From Blastococcus sp. CPCC 205250 (GTDB lineage: Bacteria > Actinomycetota > Actinomycetes > Mycobacteriales > Geodermatophilaceae), in the NCBI RefSeq assembly GCF_019799925.1, contig NZ_JABGCG010000003.1, positions 372,001 to 436,000 of the forward strand: a DNA stretch of 64,000 bases. Reading direction: 5' to 3'. The notes below the pieces were generated by a model. It was given only the letters and a program-made list of their open reading frames with translations. It made no database searches and was not told the DNA's origin. A program made the position numbers and the translations under genes. The stretch's first letter is position 1, and each line of letters begins with the position of its first letter. This document shows, in pieces, positions 1 through 9,669 of this stretch.

Positions 1-1538
1 CCGACCTGCTGCGGGGTCCCCGCCGGCTGCCACCCGCACCCGGCGACGGGGCCCGCGCGCTCCAGCCACGGCTCGATGAGCACGACCGGCCGCAGGACCC
101 CCTGCGCGTCGAACGTCCGGGCGTCGGTCCCGGGCTCGTCGAACCGCCGGCCCTGCCCGACCGCGCGCAGCAGGCCCGCGACGTCGGGGTACGTGGCCAT
201 GACGACGCTCCCCGGCAGCCGGGTGCTGATGACGGACGCGTCCGGGGCCTCGTCCATCGCCTGCAGGGCGGCTTCCACGTACTCGCGGGACTCCCGGTGC
301 TGCAGCTCACCGGCGACGTACGAGCTGGACAGGAGGCCGCCGGTGACCAGGACGACGACCGCCGAGGCGGTGGCCGCGGCCGTGGCCGCGCGGGGGACCA
401 CGCGGGCGGCCCGTCGGCGGACCGGCGGACCGCTGAAGGCGGCGCACACCCCGATGGCGATGACGGGCAGTGCGTCGGTGACGTACCGCGGGTCCCGCGC
501 CACGATGTCCAGGAAGTCGGCGCGGCCCAGCAGGAGCAGCGCGACGTCGATCGCGACGTAGCCCGTCGCGAGCAGCCAGCCCTGCAGCGCCCGCGTCCCG
601 CGGAGCCACACGCTGGCGGCCACGAGAGCGGCGACCACGGCGGCGGCGAGGAACGCCGGGCCGTCGCCGACGTCCGGGAACACGGTGTTCTCGGCGCCCG
701 TGCCGGTCCAGGGTCCGCCGAGGAGCCCGGGCAGCAGCATCCGGAAGACCGTCTCCTGCGTCCCGGCGAGCACGGTGTCCAGGTCGGGGTCCTGCGTCAC
801 CGGGGAGTCGACGGCCGCGGCGTAGAGCGGCAGGTACGCGGCGACCACGAGCACGTGCGGCAGGAGGGAGGTCCAGTGGGCGCGCAGCAGGTGCAGCCGC
901 TCGGCGAGCGGTCGGCCGGCCCACTCCACCAGGACGACCACGGCCAGCAGGACGGGCAGGACGAGGACCGCCTTCTGCCAGAAGAACAGTCCCGTCGCCG
1001 TGCCGGCGACCGAGAGCGCCGCCCAGCGCCACGAGCCCGTGCGCAGCGCCCGGACGAGCGCCAGCAGGGCGGTGAGCATGGCGATCTGGAGGGGCATCGC
1101 CTGGAGCCCGGCCGCCCACCACGTCGCGGCGGGCAACCCGAGCGGGGTGAAGAGGTACCCGGCGAAGGGGACCAGCAGCCACGGGGACGACCCGAACAGC
1201 TGCCGCAGCACGGCCAGGAGCAGGCAGGAGGCGACGACCTGCAGGCTCAGCAGGCACAGCGCGGCAGGCAGGAAGGACAGGCCGGCGTCCCGGCCCAGCA
1301 GCCAGTAGACGAGGTTGGTCCCCATCTCCAGGTGGCCGTTGTGGTCCTTGACGACGAAGGCCCGCGAGAGCCCCAGCCGACCGGCCGCCTCCATGTGGAT
1401 GAAGTCGTCCTGCCAGTAGTACGAGGGCAGCACGACGACCGCACGGACGACGGTCTGCAGGGCGACGAGCAGGACGCCGCAGAGCAGCACCGCGTCCGGC
1501 CGGCGCACCGGGCTCAGCGCTCCGCGCCCGACCGCCAC
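1..1538 (-). CDS. Polytopic membrane protein, possibly GT-C glycosyltransferase-like (3' end missing)
   Basis: The reading frame enters from the left edge, so the C-terminus is missing. About 512 residues are visible. The protein alternates long Leu/Val/Ala membrane helices with short loops. Its first outer loop carries YYWQDDFIHM; an acidic pair after the first helix is typical of GT-C lipid-linked-sugar transferases, but no other family signature is visible. The last visible segment looks like a soluble domain. The GTG at 1538 was chosen because GGAGG lies about 7 bases upstream; GTG codons at 1544 and 1580 are alternatives. It lies 76 bp downstream of the glutamine synthetase gene on the same strand. 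The function is unproven. Confidence 0.6.
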   Translation of the reverse strand, partial: MAVGRGALSPVRRPDAVLLCGVLLVALQTVVRAVVVLPSYYWQDDFIHMEAAGRLGLSRAFVVKDHNGHLEMGTNLVYWLLGRDAGLSFLPAALCLLSLQVVASCLLLAVLRQLFGSSPWLLVPFAGYLFTPLGLPAATWWAAGLQAMPLQIAMLTALLALVRALRTGSWRWAALSVAGTATGLFFWQKAVLVLPVLLAVVVLVEWAGRPLAERLHLLRAHWTSLLPHVLVVAAYLPLYAAAVDSPVTQDPDLDTVLAGTQETVFRMLLPGLLGGPWTGTGAENTVFPDVGDGPAFLAAAVVAALVAASVWLRGTRALQGWLLATGYVAIDVALLLLGRADFLDIVARDPRYVTDALPVIAIGVCAAFSGPPVRRRAARVVPRAATAAATASAVVVLVTGGLLSSSYVAGELQHRESREYVEAALQAMDEAPDASVISTRLPGSVVMATYPDVAGLLRAVGQGRRFDEPGTDARTFDAQGVLRPVVLIEPWLERAGPVAGCGWQPAGTPQQV

Positions 1539-1614
1539 CCGCACCCCTCCAGCATCGCCGGGCAGAGCGGGGCCCCGCACGCCGTGGCGCCTCGGGACCC
1601 GGCCGCGACCACGG

Positions 1615-2964
1615 TCAGAGGCCGGGCAGGTACCGCTTCAGCTCGAACGGCGTGACGTTCTGCCGGTAGGAGTTGAACTCCTCCCACTTGTTGCGCAGGA
1701 AGAACTGGAACACGTGCTCGCCGAGGGTCTCGGCGACCAGCTCGCTGCCCTGCATCGCGGTGAGCGCCTCGCCGAGGGACACCGGCAGGTCCTCGTACCC
1801 GGCCGCGCGCCGCTCGGTGTCGGTGAGCGACCAGACGTCGTCCTCGGCCTCGGGCGGCAGCTCGTAGCCCTTCTCGATGCCGCGCAGGCCGGCGGCGAGC
1901 AGGACGGCGAAGGTGAGGTACGGGTTGCAGGCGGAGTCCGGCGAGCGGACCTCCACGCGGGCCGACTGGGCCTTGCTCGGCTTGTAGCTCGGCAGGCGGA
2001 CCAGCGCCGAGCGGTTGGCCCGGCCCCAGGTCGCCGCGGTGGGCGCCTCGGTGCCGGCCAGCAGCCGCCGGTAGGAGTTCACCGTCTGGTTGGTGATGGC
2101 GGTGACCTCGCGGGCGTGGGTGAGCAGGCCGGCGATGAACTGCTTGCCGGTCGTCGACAGCCGCATCGGGTCGCCCGGGTCGTGGAATGCGTTGCGGTCG
2201 CCCTCGAACAGCGACAGGTGGGTGTGCATCGCCGAGCCGGCCAGGTCGGTGAACGGCTTGGGCATGAAGGTGGCGTGCACGCCCTGCCCCAGCGCCACCT
2301 CCCGGACGACGTGGCGCAGCGTCATGATGTTGTCGGCCATCGAGAGGGCGTCGGCGTAGCGCAGGTCGATCTCCTGCTGGCCCGGCGCCACCTCGTGGTG
2401 GCTGAACTCGACGGAGATGCCCATCGCCTCGAGCGCGAAGACGGCCTCGCGGCGGAAGTCGTGCGCCACGTTGTGCGTGGACAGGTCGAAGTAGCCGCCG
2501 GCGTCGGCCGGCTTCGGCGGGCTGCCGTCGGTGGGGAGGTCCTCGAGGAGGAAGAACTCGATCTCGGGGTGGGTGTAGAAGGTGAACCCCATGTCGGCGG
2601 CCTTGCCCAGCGCCCGGCGCAGCACGTGGCGCGGGTCGGCCCACGACGGCGAGCCGTCGGGGAGGGTGATGTCGCAGAACATCCGCGCGGTGTCGCTCGG
2701 CTTGCCCGCGCGGGAGGGCATCACCTGGAAGGTGCCCGGGTCGGGCTTGGCGAGCATGTCGGACTCGTAGACGCGCGCGAAGCCCTCGATCGCCGAGCCG
2801 TCGAACCCGATGCCCTCGGCGAAGGCGGCCTCGATCTCCGCCGGGGCGACGGCGACGGCCTTGAGGTAGCCCGAGACGTCGGTGAACCACAGCCGCACGA
2901 AGCGGATGTCGCGTTCCTCGAGGGTGCGCAGGACGAACTCCTGCTGTCGGTCCATGCTCGCCAT
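1615..2964 (-). CDS. glnA2: Glutamine synthetase, GlnA2 type
   Basis: Cytoplasmic enzyme family that makes glutamine from glutamate, ammonia and ATP. The 449-residue product opens with MASMDRQQEFVLRTLEE, close to actinobacterial GlnA2. It contains the beta-grasp motif DVSGYLK, the metal and substrate segments HPEIEFF and GAMHTHLS-like SAMHTHLSLFE, and the nucleotide segment RVEVRSPDSACNPYL. The insertion and NLY-type tyrosine used for adenylylation in GlnA1 enzymes are not seen, as expected for the alpha subtype. The ATG at 2964 (or 2955) was preferred to an upstream GTG at 3033 because similarity begins there. It is divergent from nadE. GlnA2 paralogues in some actinobacteria have shifted roles, so the exact substrate is inferred. 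Confidence 0.93.
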   Translation of the reverse strand: MASMDRQQEFVLRTLEERDIRFVRLWFTDVSGYLKAVAVAPAEIEAAFAEGIGFDGSAIEGFARVYESDMLAKPDPGTFQVMPSRAGKPSDTARMFCDITLPDGSPSWADPRHVLRRALGKAADMGFTFYTHPEIEFFLLEDLPTDGSPPKPADAGGYFDLSTHNVAHDFRREAVFALEAMGISVEFSHHEVAPGQQEIDLRYADALSMADNIMTLRHVVREVALGQGVHATFMPKPFTDLAGSAMHTHLSLFEGDRNAFHDPGDPMRLSTTGKQFIAGLLTHAREVTAITNQTVNSYRRLLAGTEAPTAATWGRANRSALVRLPSYKPSKAQSARVEVRSPDSACNPYLTFAVLLAAGLRGIEKGYELPPEAEDDVWSLTDTERRAAGYEDLPVSLGEALTAMQGSELVAETLGEHVFQFFLRNKWEEFNSYRQNVTPFELKRYLPGL

Positions 2965-3140
2965 GATCCAGTCCGCTCGTTTCCGTGGTGTGTCGCTCCC
3001 CCACAGCGTGCCCGGTCCCGCGGCTGCGCACACGGGTGCCCGTCGCGGCGGCGTGTTGTCCCCGGTGACGTGGCACGGGACACATCGGCGGGGCCGGTCC
3101 CCCGTGGGCGGGCGGCACGGCGGAGGACCAGGATGGTCGC

Positions 3141-4973
3141 GTGGCTGAACAGGTGCAGCTCAGAGTGGCCCTCGCCCAGGTCGACACCCGGGTCGGCGAC
3201 ATCACCGGCAACGCCGCGCTGGTGGTCGACTGGACCGCGCGGGCGGCGCAGGCCGACGCCCACGTCGTCGTCTTCCCGGAGATGACGCTGACCGGCTACC
3301 CGCCCGAGGACCTCGTGCTGCGGGAGTCCTTCGCGCACGCCAGCGAGCGGGCGCTGGTCGAGCTGGCCACGGCGCTGGACGAGCAGGGCCTGGGCGGCAC
3401 GGCCGTGGTGGTCGGCTACCTGGCCCACACCGAGGGCCGCGGCCCCGCCGCCGTCGACGAGCCGCCCACGGCCGACGAGGACCGCCCCGCCGACGCCAAC
3501 CCCCGCCACGGCGCCCCGCGCAACGCCGCGGCCCTGCTGCACGGCGGCCGGGTCGTCGTCCGCTACTACAAGCGGCACCTGCCCAACTACGGCGTCTTCG
3601 ACGAGGCGCGCTACTTCGTGCCGGGCACGGAGCTGCCGGTCGTGCGGCTGCACGGGGTGGACGTCGCCCTGACCGTCTGCGAGGACCTCTGGGTGGAGGG
3701 CGGCCCGTGCGGCGTGGCCGGCCAGGCCGGCGTCGACCTCGTCCTGTCCCCCAACGCCTCGCCCTACGAGCGGGCCAAGGACGACGCGCGGCTGCCGCTG
3801 GTGCGCCGGCGCGCGGCCGAGGCACGGGCGACGATCGTCTACTGCAACCAGGTCGGCGGGCAGGACGAGCTCGTCTTCGACGGCGACTCGATGGCCGTGG
3901 CGCCCGACGGCACGCTGCTGGCCCGCGCGCCGCAGTTCGTCGAGCACCTGCTCACCGTCGACCTCGCGTTCGACCCCGCCGCGGTGCCCGAGCGCCGCGA
4001 GGGCCGGATCGGGCCGATGACGGTCAGCCGGCACGTGGTGTCCGAGCAGCCGGTGGCGCCGTTCGAGGCGCAGCCGGGCGCCGTCGCCGAGCCTCTGGGC
4101 GACGCCGAGGAGGTGTGGCGGGCACTGGTCCTGGGCCTGCGCGACTTCATCGAGAAGAACGGCTTCCCGTCCGTGGTGCTGGGCCTCTCCGGCGGCATCG
4201 ACTCGGCGCTGGTCGCGGCGCTGGCGGTCGACGCCCTGGGTGCCGACCGGGTGCACGGCGTGGGCCTGCCGTCCAAGTGGTCCAGCGAGCACTCGCTGGC
4301 CGACGCCGAGGACCTCGCCCGCCGCACCGGTCTGCACTACTCGGTCGTGCCGATCGCGCCGATGGTCGACGCCTACGAGTCCTCGGTGGAGCTCTCCGGC
4401 GTCGCCGCGGAGAACCTGCAGGCCCGGGTGCGCGGCACGCTGCTGATGGCGCTGTCCAACCAGCACGGGCACCTGCTGCTCACCACCGGCAACAAGAGCG
4501 AGGTCGCCGTCGGCTACTCGACGCTGTACGGCGACTCGGCCGGTGGCTTCGGGCCGATCAAGGACGTGCCCAAGACGCTCGTGTGGGAGCTGGCCCGCTG
4601 GCGCAACGCGTACGCCGCCGAGCGCGGGGAGACCGAGCCGATCCCGCGGAACTCGATCGAGAAGCCGCCGTCGGCGGAGCTCGCGCCCGGGCAGCAGGAC
4701 TCGGACTCCCTGCCCTCCTACGAGGAGCTGGACGCGGTCGTCGCCGACTACGTCGACCGCGACCTCGGCATGGCCGACCTGCTGGAGCGCGGCCACGACC
4801 CCGAGGTGGTCGCGCGGGTGCTGCGCCTGGTGGACACGGCGGAGTTCAAGCGCCGGCAGTCCGCCCCGGGCACCAAGATCAGCCTCAAGGCGTTCGGCCG
4901 CGACCGTCGGCTGCCGGTCACCAACCGCTGGCGGGAGACCCTGCCGACCGTCCGCGAAGGAGCCAGGGCATGA
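3141..4973 (+). CDS. nadE: Glutamine-dependent NAD+ synthetase
   Basis: Final step of NAD biosynthesis: amidation of deamido-NAD with glutamine and ATP. Two domains are visible in 610 residues. The N-terminal nitrilase-type glutaminase has its triad: Glu47 in [10 protein letters not shown], Lys144 in [10 protein letters not shown] and Cys180 in TVCEDLW. The C-terminal synthetase has the ATP loop LSGGIDSA at about 350-357. An acidic, proline-rich insert at about 98-124 is not part of the usual core. The GTG start at 3141 has no close Shine-Dalgarno; AGGAT sits about 7 bases before it, which would fit a leaderless transcript. The stop overlaps panB (ATGA), so the two are probably cotranscribed. 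Confidence 0.93.
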   Translation: MAEQVQLRVALAQVDTRVGDITGNAALVVDWTARAAQADAHVVVFPEMTLTGYPPEDLVLRESFAHASERALVELATALDEQGLGGTAVVVGYLAHTEGRGPAAVDEPPTADEDRPADANPRHGAPRNAAALLHGGRVVVRYYKRHLPNYGVFDEARYFVPGTELPVVRLHGVDVALTVCEDLWVEGGPCGVAGQAGVDLVLSPNASPYERAKDDARLPLVRRRAAEARATIVYCNQVGGQDELVFDGDSMAVAPDGTLLARAPQFVEHLLTVDLAFDPAAVPERREGRIGPMTVSRHVVSEQPVAPFEAQPGAVAEPLGDAEEVWRALVLGLRDFIEKNGFPSVVLGLSGGIDSALVAALAVDALGADRVHGVGLPSKWSSEHSLADAEDLARRTGLHYSVVPIAPMVDAYESSVELSGVAAENLQARVRGTLLMALSNQHGHLLLTTGNKSEVAVGYSTLYGDSAGGFGPIKDVPKTLVWELARWRNAYAAERGETEPIPRNSIEKPPSAELAPGQQDSDSLPSYEELDAVVADYVDRDLGMADLLERGHDPEVVARVLRLVDTAEFKRRQSAPGTKISLKAFGRDRRLPVTNRWRETLPTVREGARA

Positions 4974-5800
4974 CCGAGTCGCCGCTGTACGGGGGCACCT
5001 CCACGGCACGGGTGCGCATCCACCACCTGCGGCAGGCCAAGGAGCGCGGCGAGAAGTGGGCGATGCTCACCGCCTACGACACCTACGCGGCGGCGGTCTT
5101 CGAGGAGGCCGGCATCCCCGTGATGCTGGTCGGCGACTCCGCCGGCAACGTCGTCATGGGCCTGACCAGCACGGTTCCGGTCACCGTCGACGACATCCTC
5201 TTCATGACCAGGGCCGTCACCCGCTCCACGAAGCGGGCGCTGATCGTCGCCGACATGCCGTTCGGCTCGTACGAGTCCGGCCCGCAGCAGGCGTTCGAGA
5301 CCGCCGTCCGGCTGATGAAGGAGGGCGGCGCGCAGGCGGTCAAGCTCGAGGGCGGCGCACGGGTGGCGCCGCAGATCCAGCTGCTCAGCCAGGCCGGCAT
5401 CCCGGTCATGGCCCACATCGGGTTCACGCCGCAGAGCGAGCACGCCCTGGGGGGCTTCCGGGTGCAGGGCCGCGGCGCCGGCGCCGAGCAGTTGCTGGCC
5501 GACGCCCACGCCGTCCAGGAGGCCGGCGCCTTCGCCGTCGTCATGGAGATGGTCCCGGCCGCGATCGCCGGTCAGGTGACGAAGGAGCTCTCCATCCCCA
5601 CGATCGGCATCGGCGCCGGGCCGGACTGCGACGCGCAGGTGCTGGTCTGGCCGGACATGGCCGGCCTCACCGGGGGCCGGGTGCCGAAGTTCGTGAAGAA
5701 GTACGCCGAGCTGCGCGGTGAGCTGCTGCGTGCGGCGCGGGAGTACGCCGACGAGGTCCGCGGCGGCACCTTCCCCGGCCCCGAGCACTCCTTCGAGTAG
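4970..5800 (+). CDS. panB: 3-methyl-2-oxobutanoate hydroxymethyltransferase
   Basis: First committed step of pantothenate and CoA synthesis: hydroxymethyl transfer from 5,10-methylene-THF to alpha-ketoisovalerate, giving ketopantoate. The 276-residue length is normal for PanB. Visible motifs are [10 protein letters not shown], the magnesium ligand region VGDSAGNVV (Asp56), ADMPFGSY (Asp95), KLEGG (about Glu127), [10 protein letters not shown] and the late [14 protein letters not shown]. The ATG overlaps the nadE stop as ATGA, and AAGGAG lies about 9 bases upstream, so translational coupling to nadE is likely. The pair joins NAD and CoA cofactor supply in one transcript. Confidence 0.95.
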   Translation: MTESPLYGGTSTARVRIHHLRQAKERGEKWAMLTAYDTYAAAVFEEAGIPVMLVGDSAGNVVMGLTSTVPVTVDDILFMTRAVTRSTKRALIVADMPFGSYESGPQQAFETAVRLMKEGGAQAVKLEGGARVAPQIQLLSQAGIPVMAHIGFTPQSEHALGGFRVQGRGAGAEQLLADAHAVQEAGAFAVVMEMVPAAIAGQVTKELSIPTIGIGAGPDCDAQVLVWPDMAGLTGGRVPKFVKKYAELRGELLRAAREYADEVRGGTFPGPEHSFE

Positions 5801-5854
5801 TCCGCCGCCGCCGCCCTACCGCCCGCGGCCGCCGGGTGGTGGGCTCGGCCGGTG

Positions 5855-6472
5855 ATGCGCGGCACCGACGAGGTCCGGATCCGCCCGTCGCTGCGCACGT
5901 ACGGCCGGACCCTGCGGGCTCCGGTGCAGCTGCTCTCGCTGGTCCCGCTGGCCCTCGTCCTGGCGGTCCTGGTCGGCAGCGGGGACGGCGCGTTCGCGCT
6001 CGCCCTGCTGGGGGGCGCGGTGCTCGTCGGCGCGCTGCCCCTGGTGGTGTGGGTGCTGGTGGCGCGCGTGTGGACGACCGACCGTGCCGTCCACCGCCGC
6101 GGTCCGCTCGGCCGCACCCGGGTGGTCGCCCGCGCCGACGTCGCCTCGGTGCTCTGGCTGCCCGGCTACCACCGCTCCGGGCACCCGCGGACCGGCCTGC
6201 TGGTGCTGCTCGACGGCCGGCGGCGGCCGCTGCTGCGCCTCGAGGGCCTGTGGTGGGGCACCGAGGAGCTGGCGGCGCTGGCGCCCGCGGTCGGCGCTCC
6301 CGTCGCCGTCGTGGACAGCGACCTCACCCCCGGCCGGCTCGCGTGGCGGAACCCGTACGACCTGCCGGCGCGGCACCGCCATCCCGTGGTCCTCGAGCTC
6401 GCGGTCGCGCTGGCGGTCCTCGCCGTCTGCGTGGCCGCCCTGCTGCTCGCCGACGCCGTGGGCTGGCTCTAG
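5855..6472 (+). CDS. Membrane protein of unknown function, PH-like/YdbT-like layout
   Basis: About 205 residues. Two N-terminal membrane helices (roughly 25-70) are followed by a soluble stretch with WTTDRAVHRR and RADVASVLWLPGY, which resembles bacterial PH-type membrane proteins (W-[ST]-[VT]-T-D pattern), and then one C-terminal helix. No catalytic motif is visible. The start is uncertain between ATG 5855 and GTG 5852. It lies 54 bp after panB on the same strand and may be the last gene of that transcript. The family assignment is inference from layout only. Confidence 0.65.
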   Translation: MRGTDEVRIRPSLRTYGRTLRAPVQLLSLVPLALVLAVLVGSGDGAFALALLGGAVLVGALPLVVWVLVARVWTTDRAVHRRGPLGRTRVVARADVASVLWLPGYHRSGHPRTGLLVLLDGRRRPLLRLEGLWWGTEELAALAPAVGAPVAVVDSDLTPGRLAWRNPYDLPARHRHPVVLELAVALAVLAVCVAALLLADAVGWL

Positions 6473-6601
6473 CCGGCCTCGGTGCACGGCGGCGCTGCCC
6501 CCACCCTGCCGACGACGTCCCGACGTTGCGGCCCGGATCGCGCCGGCAGCGTCCGGAAGCCGCCCGCAGAGTCGGTCAGACCGGCCCGGGAGCCCGAGGC
6601 G

Positions 6602-7294
6602 TCAGACGTCGGTGATGCGGACGCCCGCGTGCACCTTGTACCGGCGGTTGACCGACACGAGGTTGATGGTCAGCGCCTCGACCTGGCGGGCGTTGCGGAG
6701 CCGGCCGGCGTAGACCCCGCGCATCCCCGGCAGCCGGCCGGCCAGCGCCTGCACCAGGTCGGTGGAGGGCCGGTCGTCGCCGACGACCATCACGTCGCCG
6801 TCCAGCGTGGGCCGGGAGAGGTCCTCCAGGAGGACGGCGGACAGGTGGTGGAACGCCCCGACCACGTGCGAGTCCGGCAGCAGCGCCGCGGCCTGCTGGG
6901 CGACGCTGCCCTCCGGGACGTCGAGCACGTAGGCGCCGAGCTCGTCGAAGCCCATCGGGACCACGCAGTTGACGACGACCTTGCCGGCGAGGGGCTCCGC
7001 CAGCTCGCGGATCGTGTCGGCGTGGCCGGCGTACGGCACCGCCACGATGACCAGGTCGGCGGCGCCCGACACGTCGGCGTTCCCGCCACCGGTCACCGAC
7101 GCCTGCACCCCGCCGGCGGTCGAGGCCCGCTCGGCGACCTGGCCGGCGACCTCCGCCGCGCGCTCGGCGTCCCGGGAGCCGAGCAGGACCCGCTGCCCTG
7201 CGGCGGCCAGGCGCACGGCCAGGCCCCGGCCCTGTGGTCCGGTGCCCCCGAGCACTCCGACGACCAGATCCTCCACGGCGCGTCCGTCCGTCAC
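6602..7294 (-). CDS. npdG: NADPH:F420 oxidoreductase family protein
   Basis: A 230-residue Rossmann protein of the F420-dependent NADP reductase family, which moves hydride between NADPH and coenzyme F420 in the cytosol. The nucleotide loop is VGVLGGTGPQGRGLA (about 12-26), followed by the NADP-phosphate-binding LLGSRDAERA. The later segments DLVIVAVPY, VVVNCVVPMGFDE and the C-terminal AGRLRNARQVEALT are typical of this family. It stands alone on the minus strand and converges with the membrane protein gene upstream in the window. Its presence implies that the host makes F420, which is common in actinobacteria. Confidence 0.88.
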   Translation of the reverse strand: MTDGRAVEDLVVGVLGGTGPQGRGLAVRLAAAGQRVLLGSRDAERAAEVAGQVAERASTAGGVQASVTGGGNADVSGAADLVIVAVPYAGHADTIRELAEPLAGKVVVNCVVPMGFDELGAYVLDVPEGSVAQQAAALLPDSHVVGAFHHLSAVLLEDLSRPTLDGDVMVVGDDRPSTDLVQALAGRLPGMRGVYAGRLRNARQVEALTINLVSVNRRYKVHAGVRITDV

Positions 7295-7363
7295 GGTGCC
7301 TCCTCGCGACCCCGGACCGTCCGGTGGCCGCGACCGATCATGCCGGGGGCGCCGGGCACCGGC

Positions 7364-7546
7364 TCAGTCGCCCTCCCAGGCCCGGTCCTCCTGGCTCAGC
7401 TCCTGCTCCCGGTCGGCCACCGACTGCAGCGCGTGCTCGGCCTCCGCGCGGGTCGCGTACGGCCCCAGGCGGTGCCGCTCGGCGCACCCGTCCCGGTCCT
7501 CCACGGTGTTGTGCTTCAGGCAGTAGAACCACGGGCCCTCGGCCAC
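7364..7546 (-). CDS. Small conserved actinobacterial protein with Cys/His residues
   Basis: A 60-residue protein, probably starting at GTG 7546 (VAEGPWFYCLKHNTVE). GGGAGG lies about 7 bases upstream of this codon and not upstream of the earlier candidate at 7585. The sequence has two cysteines and two histidines in FYCLKHNTVEDRDGCAERH, then a short SPOR-like helix segment (GPYATRAEAEHALQ). Metal binding is possible but unproven. I recognise the pattern as recurrent in actinobacteria, without a known function. Confidence 0.65.
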   Translation of the reverse strand: MAEGPWFYCLKHNTVEDRDGCAERHRLGPYATRAEAEHALQSVADREQELSQEDRAWEGD

Positions 7547-7604
7547 GGTCACCTCCCGGTCAGGGCCCCGGACGGGGCCGTCCACTGCAACGGACGGTAG
7601 GACC

Positions 7605-7910
7605 TCAGCCCTTCCCGCGCCGGTCGTCGACGGGGCCCTCGCGGTGGCCGGTGTAGTCCCACAGGCTGACCAGCCCGATCCCCAGCCGCACCCGCAGGTC
7701 CTCGGTCAGCTGCACCGACTCGTCGAGCTGGGTCGCCTCCTCGGAGTCGGGCCCGTACCGCGCCGCCATCTCGGCACGGTGGGCGGCGGTGTCGCGCAGG
7801 ACGTAGCGGTCGCCGCCGGCCGTCGTCACCACGACCACGGTGACGTCCTCGTCCAGCACGTACGGGTCGTGCTCACCCGGGTCGGTCTCCGCCAGGGGCG
7901 GCTCAGACAT
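7605..7910 (-). CDS. Acidic small protein of unknown function
   Basis: 101 residues, acidic in the first half and containing the beta-strand-rich segment VTVVVVTTAGGDRYVLRDTA. No family is recognised. The ATG at 7910 overlaps the stop of the upstream cupin gene by 8 bp (ATGTCTGA), so the two are almost certainly translated from the same mRNA. This coupling is the only clue to function. Confidence 0.7.
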   Translation of the reverse strand: MSEPPLAETDPGEHDPYVLDEDVTVVVVTTAGGDRYVLRDTAAHRAEMAARYGPDSEEATQLDESVQLTEDLRVRLGIGLVSLWDYTGHREGPVDDRRGKG

Positions 7911-8373
7911 CGACCATGACCTGGTCGTGCCGGGCGTAGAACGCCGTCATCTCCTCCGGCGACGGCCGGCGGCCGCTGCGGCGCAGCTCGGCCATCTCGG
8001 CGAAGAACGCCTCGCGGGCGATGCCGGGGGTGAACAGGATGAGGAAGGTCGCCGGCTCGTCGGAGTCGTTGCGGAAGCCGTGCACGCCGCGCTCGTGCGC
8101 CAGGGCGAAGTCCCCCGGCCGGCACGGCTGCCACCGGTCCCCCGCGTAGAGGGTCAGCTCGCCGGAGACGACGTAGAAGGACTCCGAGAACGTCTGGTGG
8201 AAGTGCGGCTCCGCGCCGCGCGAGTGCGGCGCGAGGCGGTACTCCACCAGGCCGAAGCGGCCGGCGGTCACCGCACCCGGGGCGACCATGCGCAGGGCCG
8301 AGGTGCCGGCGTCGGTCAGCGGGTGGTCGGCCAGGGTGCGGACGTCGACGAGGCCGGGGTCGGGGTGGCTCAC
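7903..8373 (-). CDS. Cupin-domain protein
   Basis: 156 residues from GTG 8373. The single conserved beta-barrel has cupin motif 1 as PHFHQTFSESFYVVSGE (His, His and Glu ligands) and motif 2 as PGDFALAHERGVHGFRN, so three or four metal ligands are present. A C-terminal helical tail ends EEMTAFYARHDQVMV. This architecture is seen in small-molecule dioxygenase-like and sensory cupins; the substrate cannot be told. It is cotranscribed with the small acidic protein gene downstream and divergent from the diguanylate cyclase. Confidence 0.82.
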   Translation of the reverse strand: MSHPDPGLVDVRTLADHPLTDAGTSALRMVAPGAVTAGRFGLVEYRLAPHSRGAEPHFHQTFSESFYVVSGELTLYAGDRWQPCRPGDFALAHERGVHGFRNDSDEPATFLILFTPGIAREAFFAEMAELRRSGRRPSPEEMTAFYARHDQVMVDV

Positions 8374-8473
8374 GAGTCCACCCTGGCCTCCTCCGGGCGG
8401 TCTGCCCACCCCGTCGGGCGACCCTGGGGCGCCACCGCCGCTCGCGGCCCCGGTGGTGCGGCATCCTGCTGCG

Positions 8474-9607
8474 GTGAGACGTCGACGGGGGCACGGGGAC
8501 GCGGGGCCTGCGGCCCCACCACGGACGGGCGACGGGGACAACCGCGTGGCGGCACTGACCGTCGCGGTCCTGCTGGTCTCCGGCGCGGCGATGGGCTCGG
8601 TCAACCTCCTCGTCGACGGCGTCATCCGTCCCGGCGCCTCGCGGTGGGTCTACGCCGCGACCATGGCACTGCTTGTGGCGATCGCGATCCCGCTGGCGGT
8701 GCGCCGGCGGATCGGCCGCTGGACGACGCTGGCGCTGGTCCTCACCGGCGACCTCGTCTACCTCGTCGTCGCCCTGTCCATCGCCGACCCGGTGCTCTAC
8801 GCGACGCCGCTGATGATGCTGTTCGCGGCGTTCGTGGCGGCCTGGTTCCTCGACGGCTGGATGCTCGGCCTGCACCTGGTCGTCACCCCGGTGGTCGTCG
8901 GGGCCGCGCTGTGGGGCAGCTACGACAACACGTCCGGGCTGCTCGTGCAGGTGTGCGTCAACGCCGGCGTGCTCGACCTGGCCTCGGCGGGCGTGTTCGT
9001 GCTCCGCCGGCGCATCGAGCGGCTCCTGGCCTCGACCCAGCAGCTGTCGCTGCGCGACCCGCTGACCGGCCTGGGCAACCGGCGTCACCTGGAGGAGCAG
9101 GCCGACCGGGTGTGGCGCCAGGCCCGCCGCGACGGGGCGCGGGTGGTGGCGATGGTGCTCGACCTGGACCACTTCAAGCAGCTCAACGACGCCCACGGGC
9201 ACGCCGCCGGCGACGCCGTCCTGTGCACCGTCGCGGACGCGCTGGCCGCCACGGTGCGGCCCACCGACGTGCTGGCCCGCCTCGGCGGCGAGGAGCTCGC
9301 GGTCCTCGGCATGGTCGGCGACCCGGTCGAGGCCAACCGGCTGGCCGAGCGGCTGCGGCGGGCGGTCGCCGCGGCCCGGACCGACGCCGGGCACGTGGTC
9401 ACCGCCTCGATCGGCATCGCCCTGGTGCGCCCGGCCGAGGGCGAGGAACCACGCGACGGGCTGTGGCGGCTGCTCGACGGCGCGGACGCGGCGATGTACG
9501 AGGCCAAGCAGGCCGGCCGTGACCGGGTCGCGGCCGTGCTGACCGCGCGGCCGCGCAGCGCCCCGGTTCCCGACGCGGGCGACGGGGAGGCCTCCGAGGT
9601 CGCCTGA
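8474..9607 (+). CDS. Membrane-bound diguanylate cyclase (GGDEF)
   Basis: Makes the second messenger c-di-GMP from two GTP at the inner membrane. Of 377 residues from GTG 8474, roughly 25-180 form five or six membrane helices with no recognised sensor domain. The GGDEF domain follows, with DPLTGLGNRRHLEE, LDLDHFKQLND and the active-site GGEEL at about 271-275. An RxxD inhibitory site (RPTD) sits five residues before GGEEL, so product inhibition is predicted. The start is uncertain; a later GTG would give MAALTVAV as the N-terminus. A second c-di-GMP gene (GGDEF-EAL) is in the same window. Confidence 0.88.
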   Translation: MRRRRGHGDAGPAAPPRTGDGDNRVAALTVAVLLVSGAAMGSVNLLVDGVIRPGASRWVYAATMALLVAIAIPLAVRRRIGRWTTLALVLTGDLVYLVVALSIADPVLYATPLMMLFAAFVAAWFLDGWMLGLHLVVTPVVVGAALWGSYDNTSGLLVQVCVNAGVLDLASAGVFVLRRRIERLLASTQQLSLRDPLTGLGNRRHLEEQADRVWRQARRDGARVVAMVLDLDHFKQLNDAHGHAAGDAVLCTVADALAATVRPTDVLARLGGEELAVLGMVGDPVEANRLAERLRRAVAAARTDAGHVVTASIGIALVRPAEGEEPRDGLWRLLDGADAAMYEAKQAGRDRVAAVLTARPRSAPVPDAGDGEASEVA

Positions 9608-9669
9608 CGGCGACCCGGGGAGCCACCCGGCGAAAGGCGGACCCCGCGGTTCTCTGCTTCCCTGTCTGC

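Noticed and set aside
6473..6601. Terminator between the convergent genes at 6472 and 6602
   Set aside because: GC-rich, but no clean hairpin longer than a few base pairs was found.
7903..8373. Cupin as a germin-like oxalate decarboxylase
   Set aside because: Only one cupin domain and no substrate-specific residues are visible; a general cupin call is all that can be supported.
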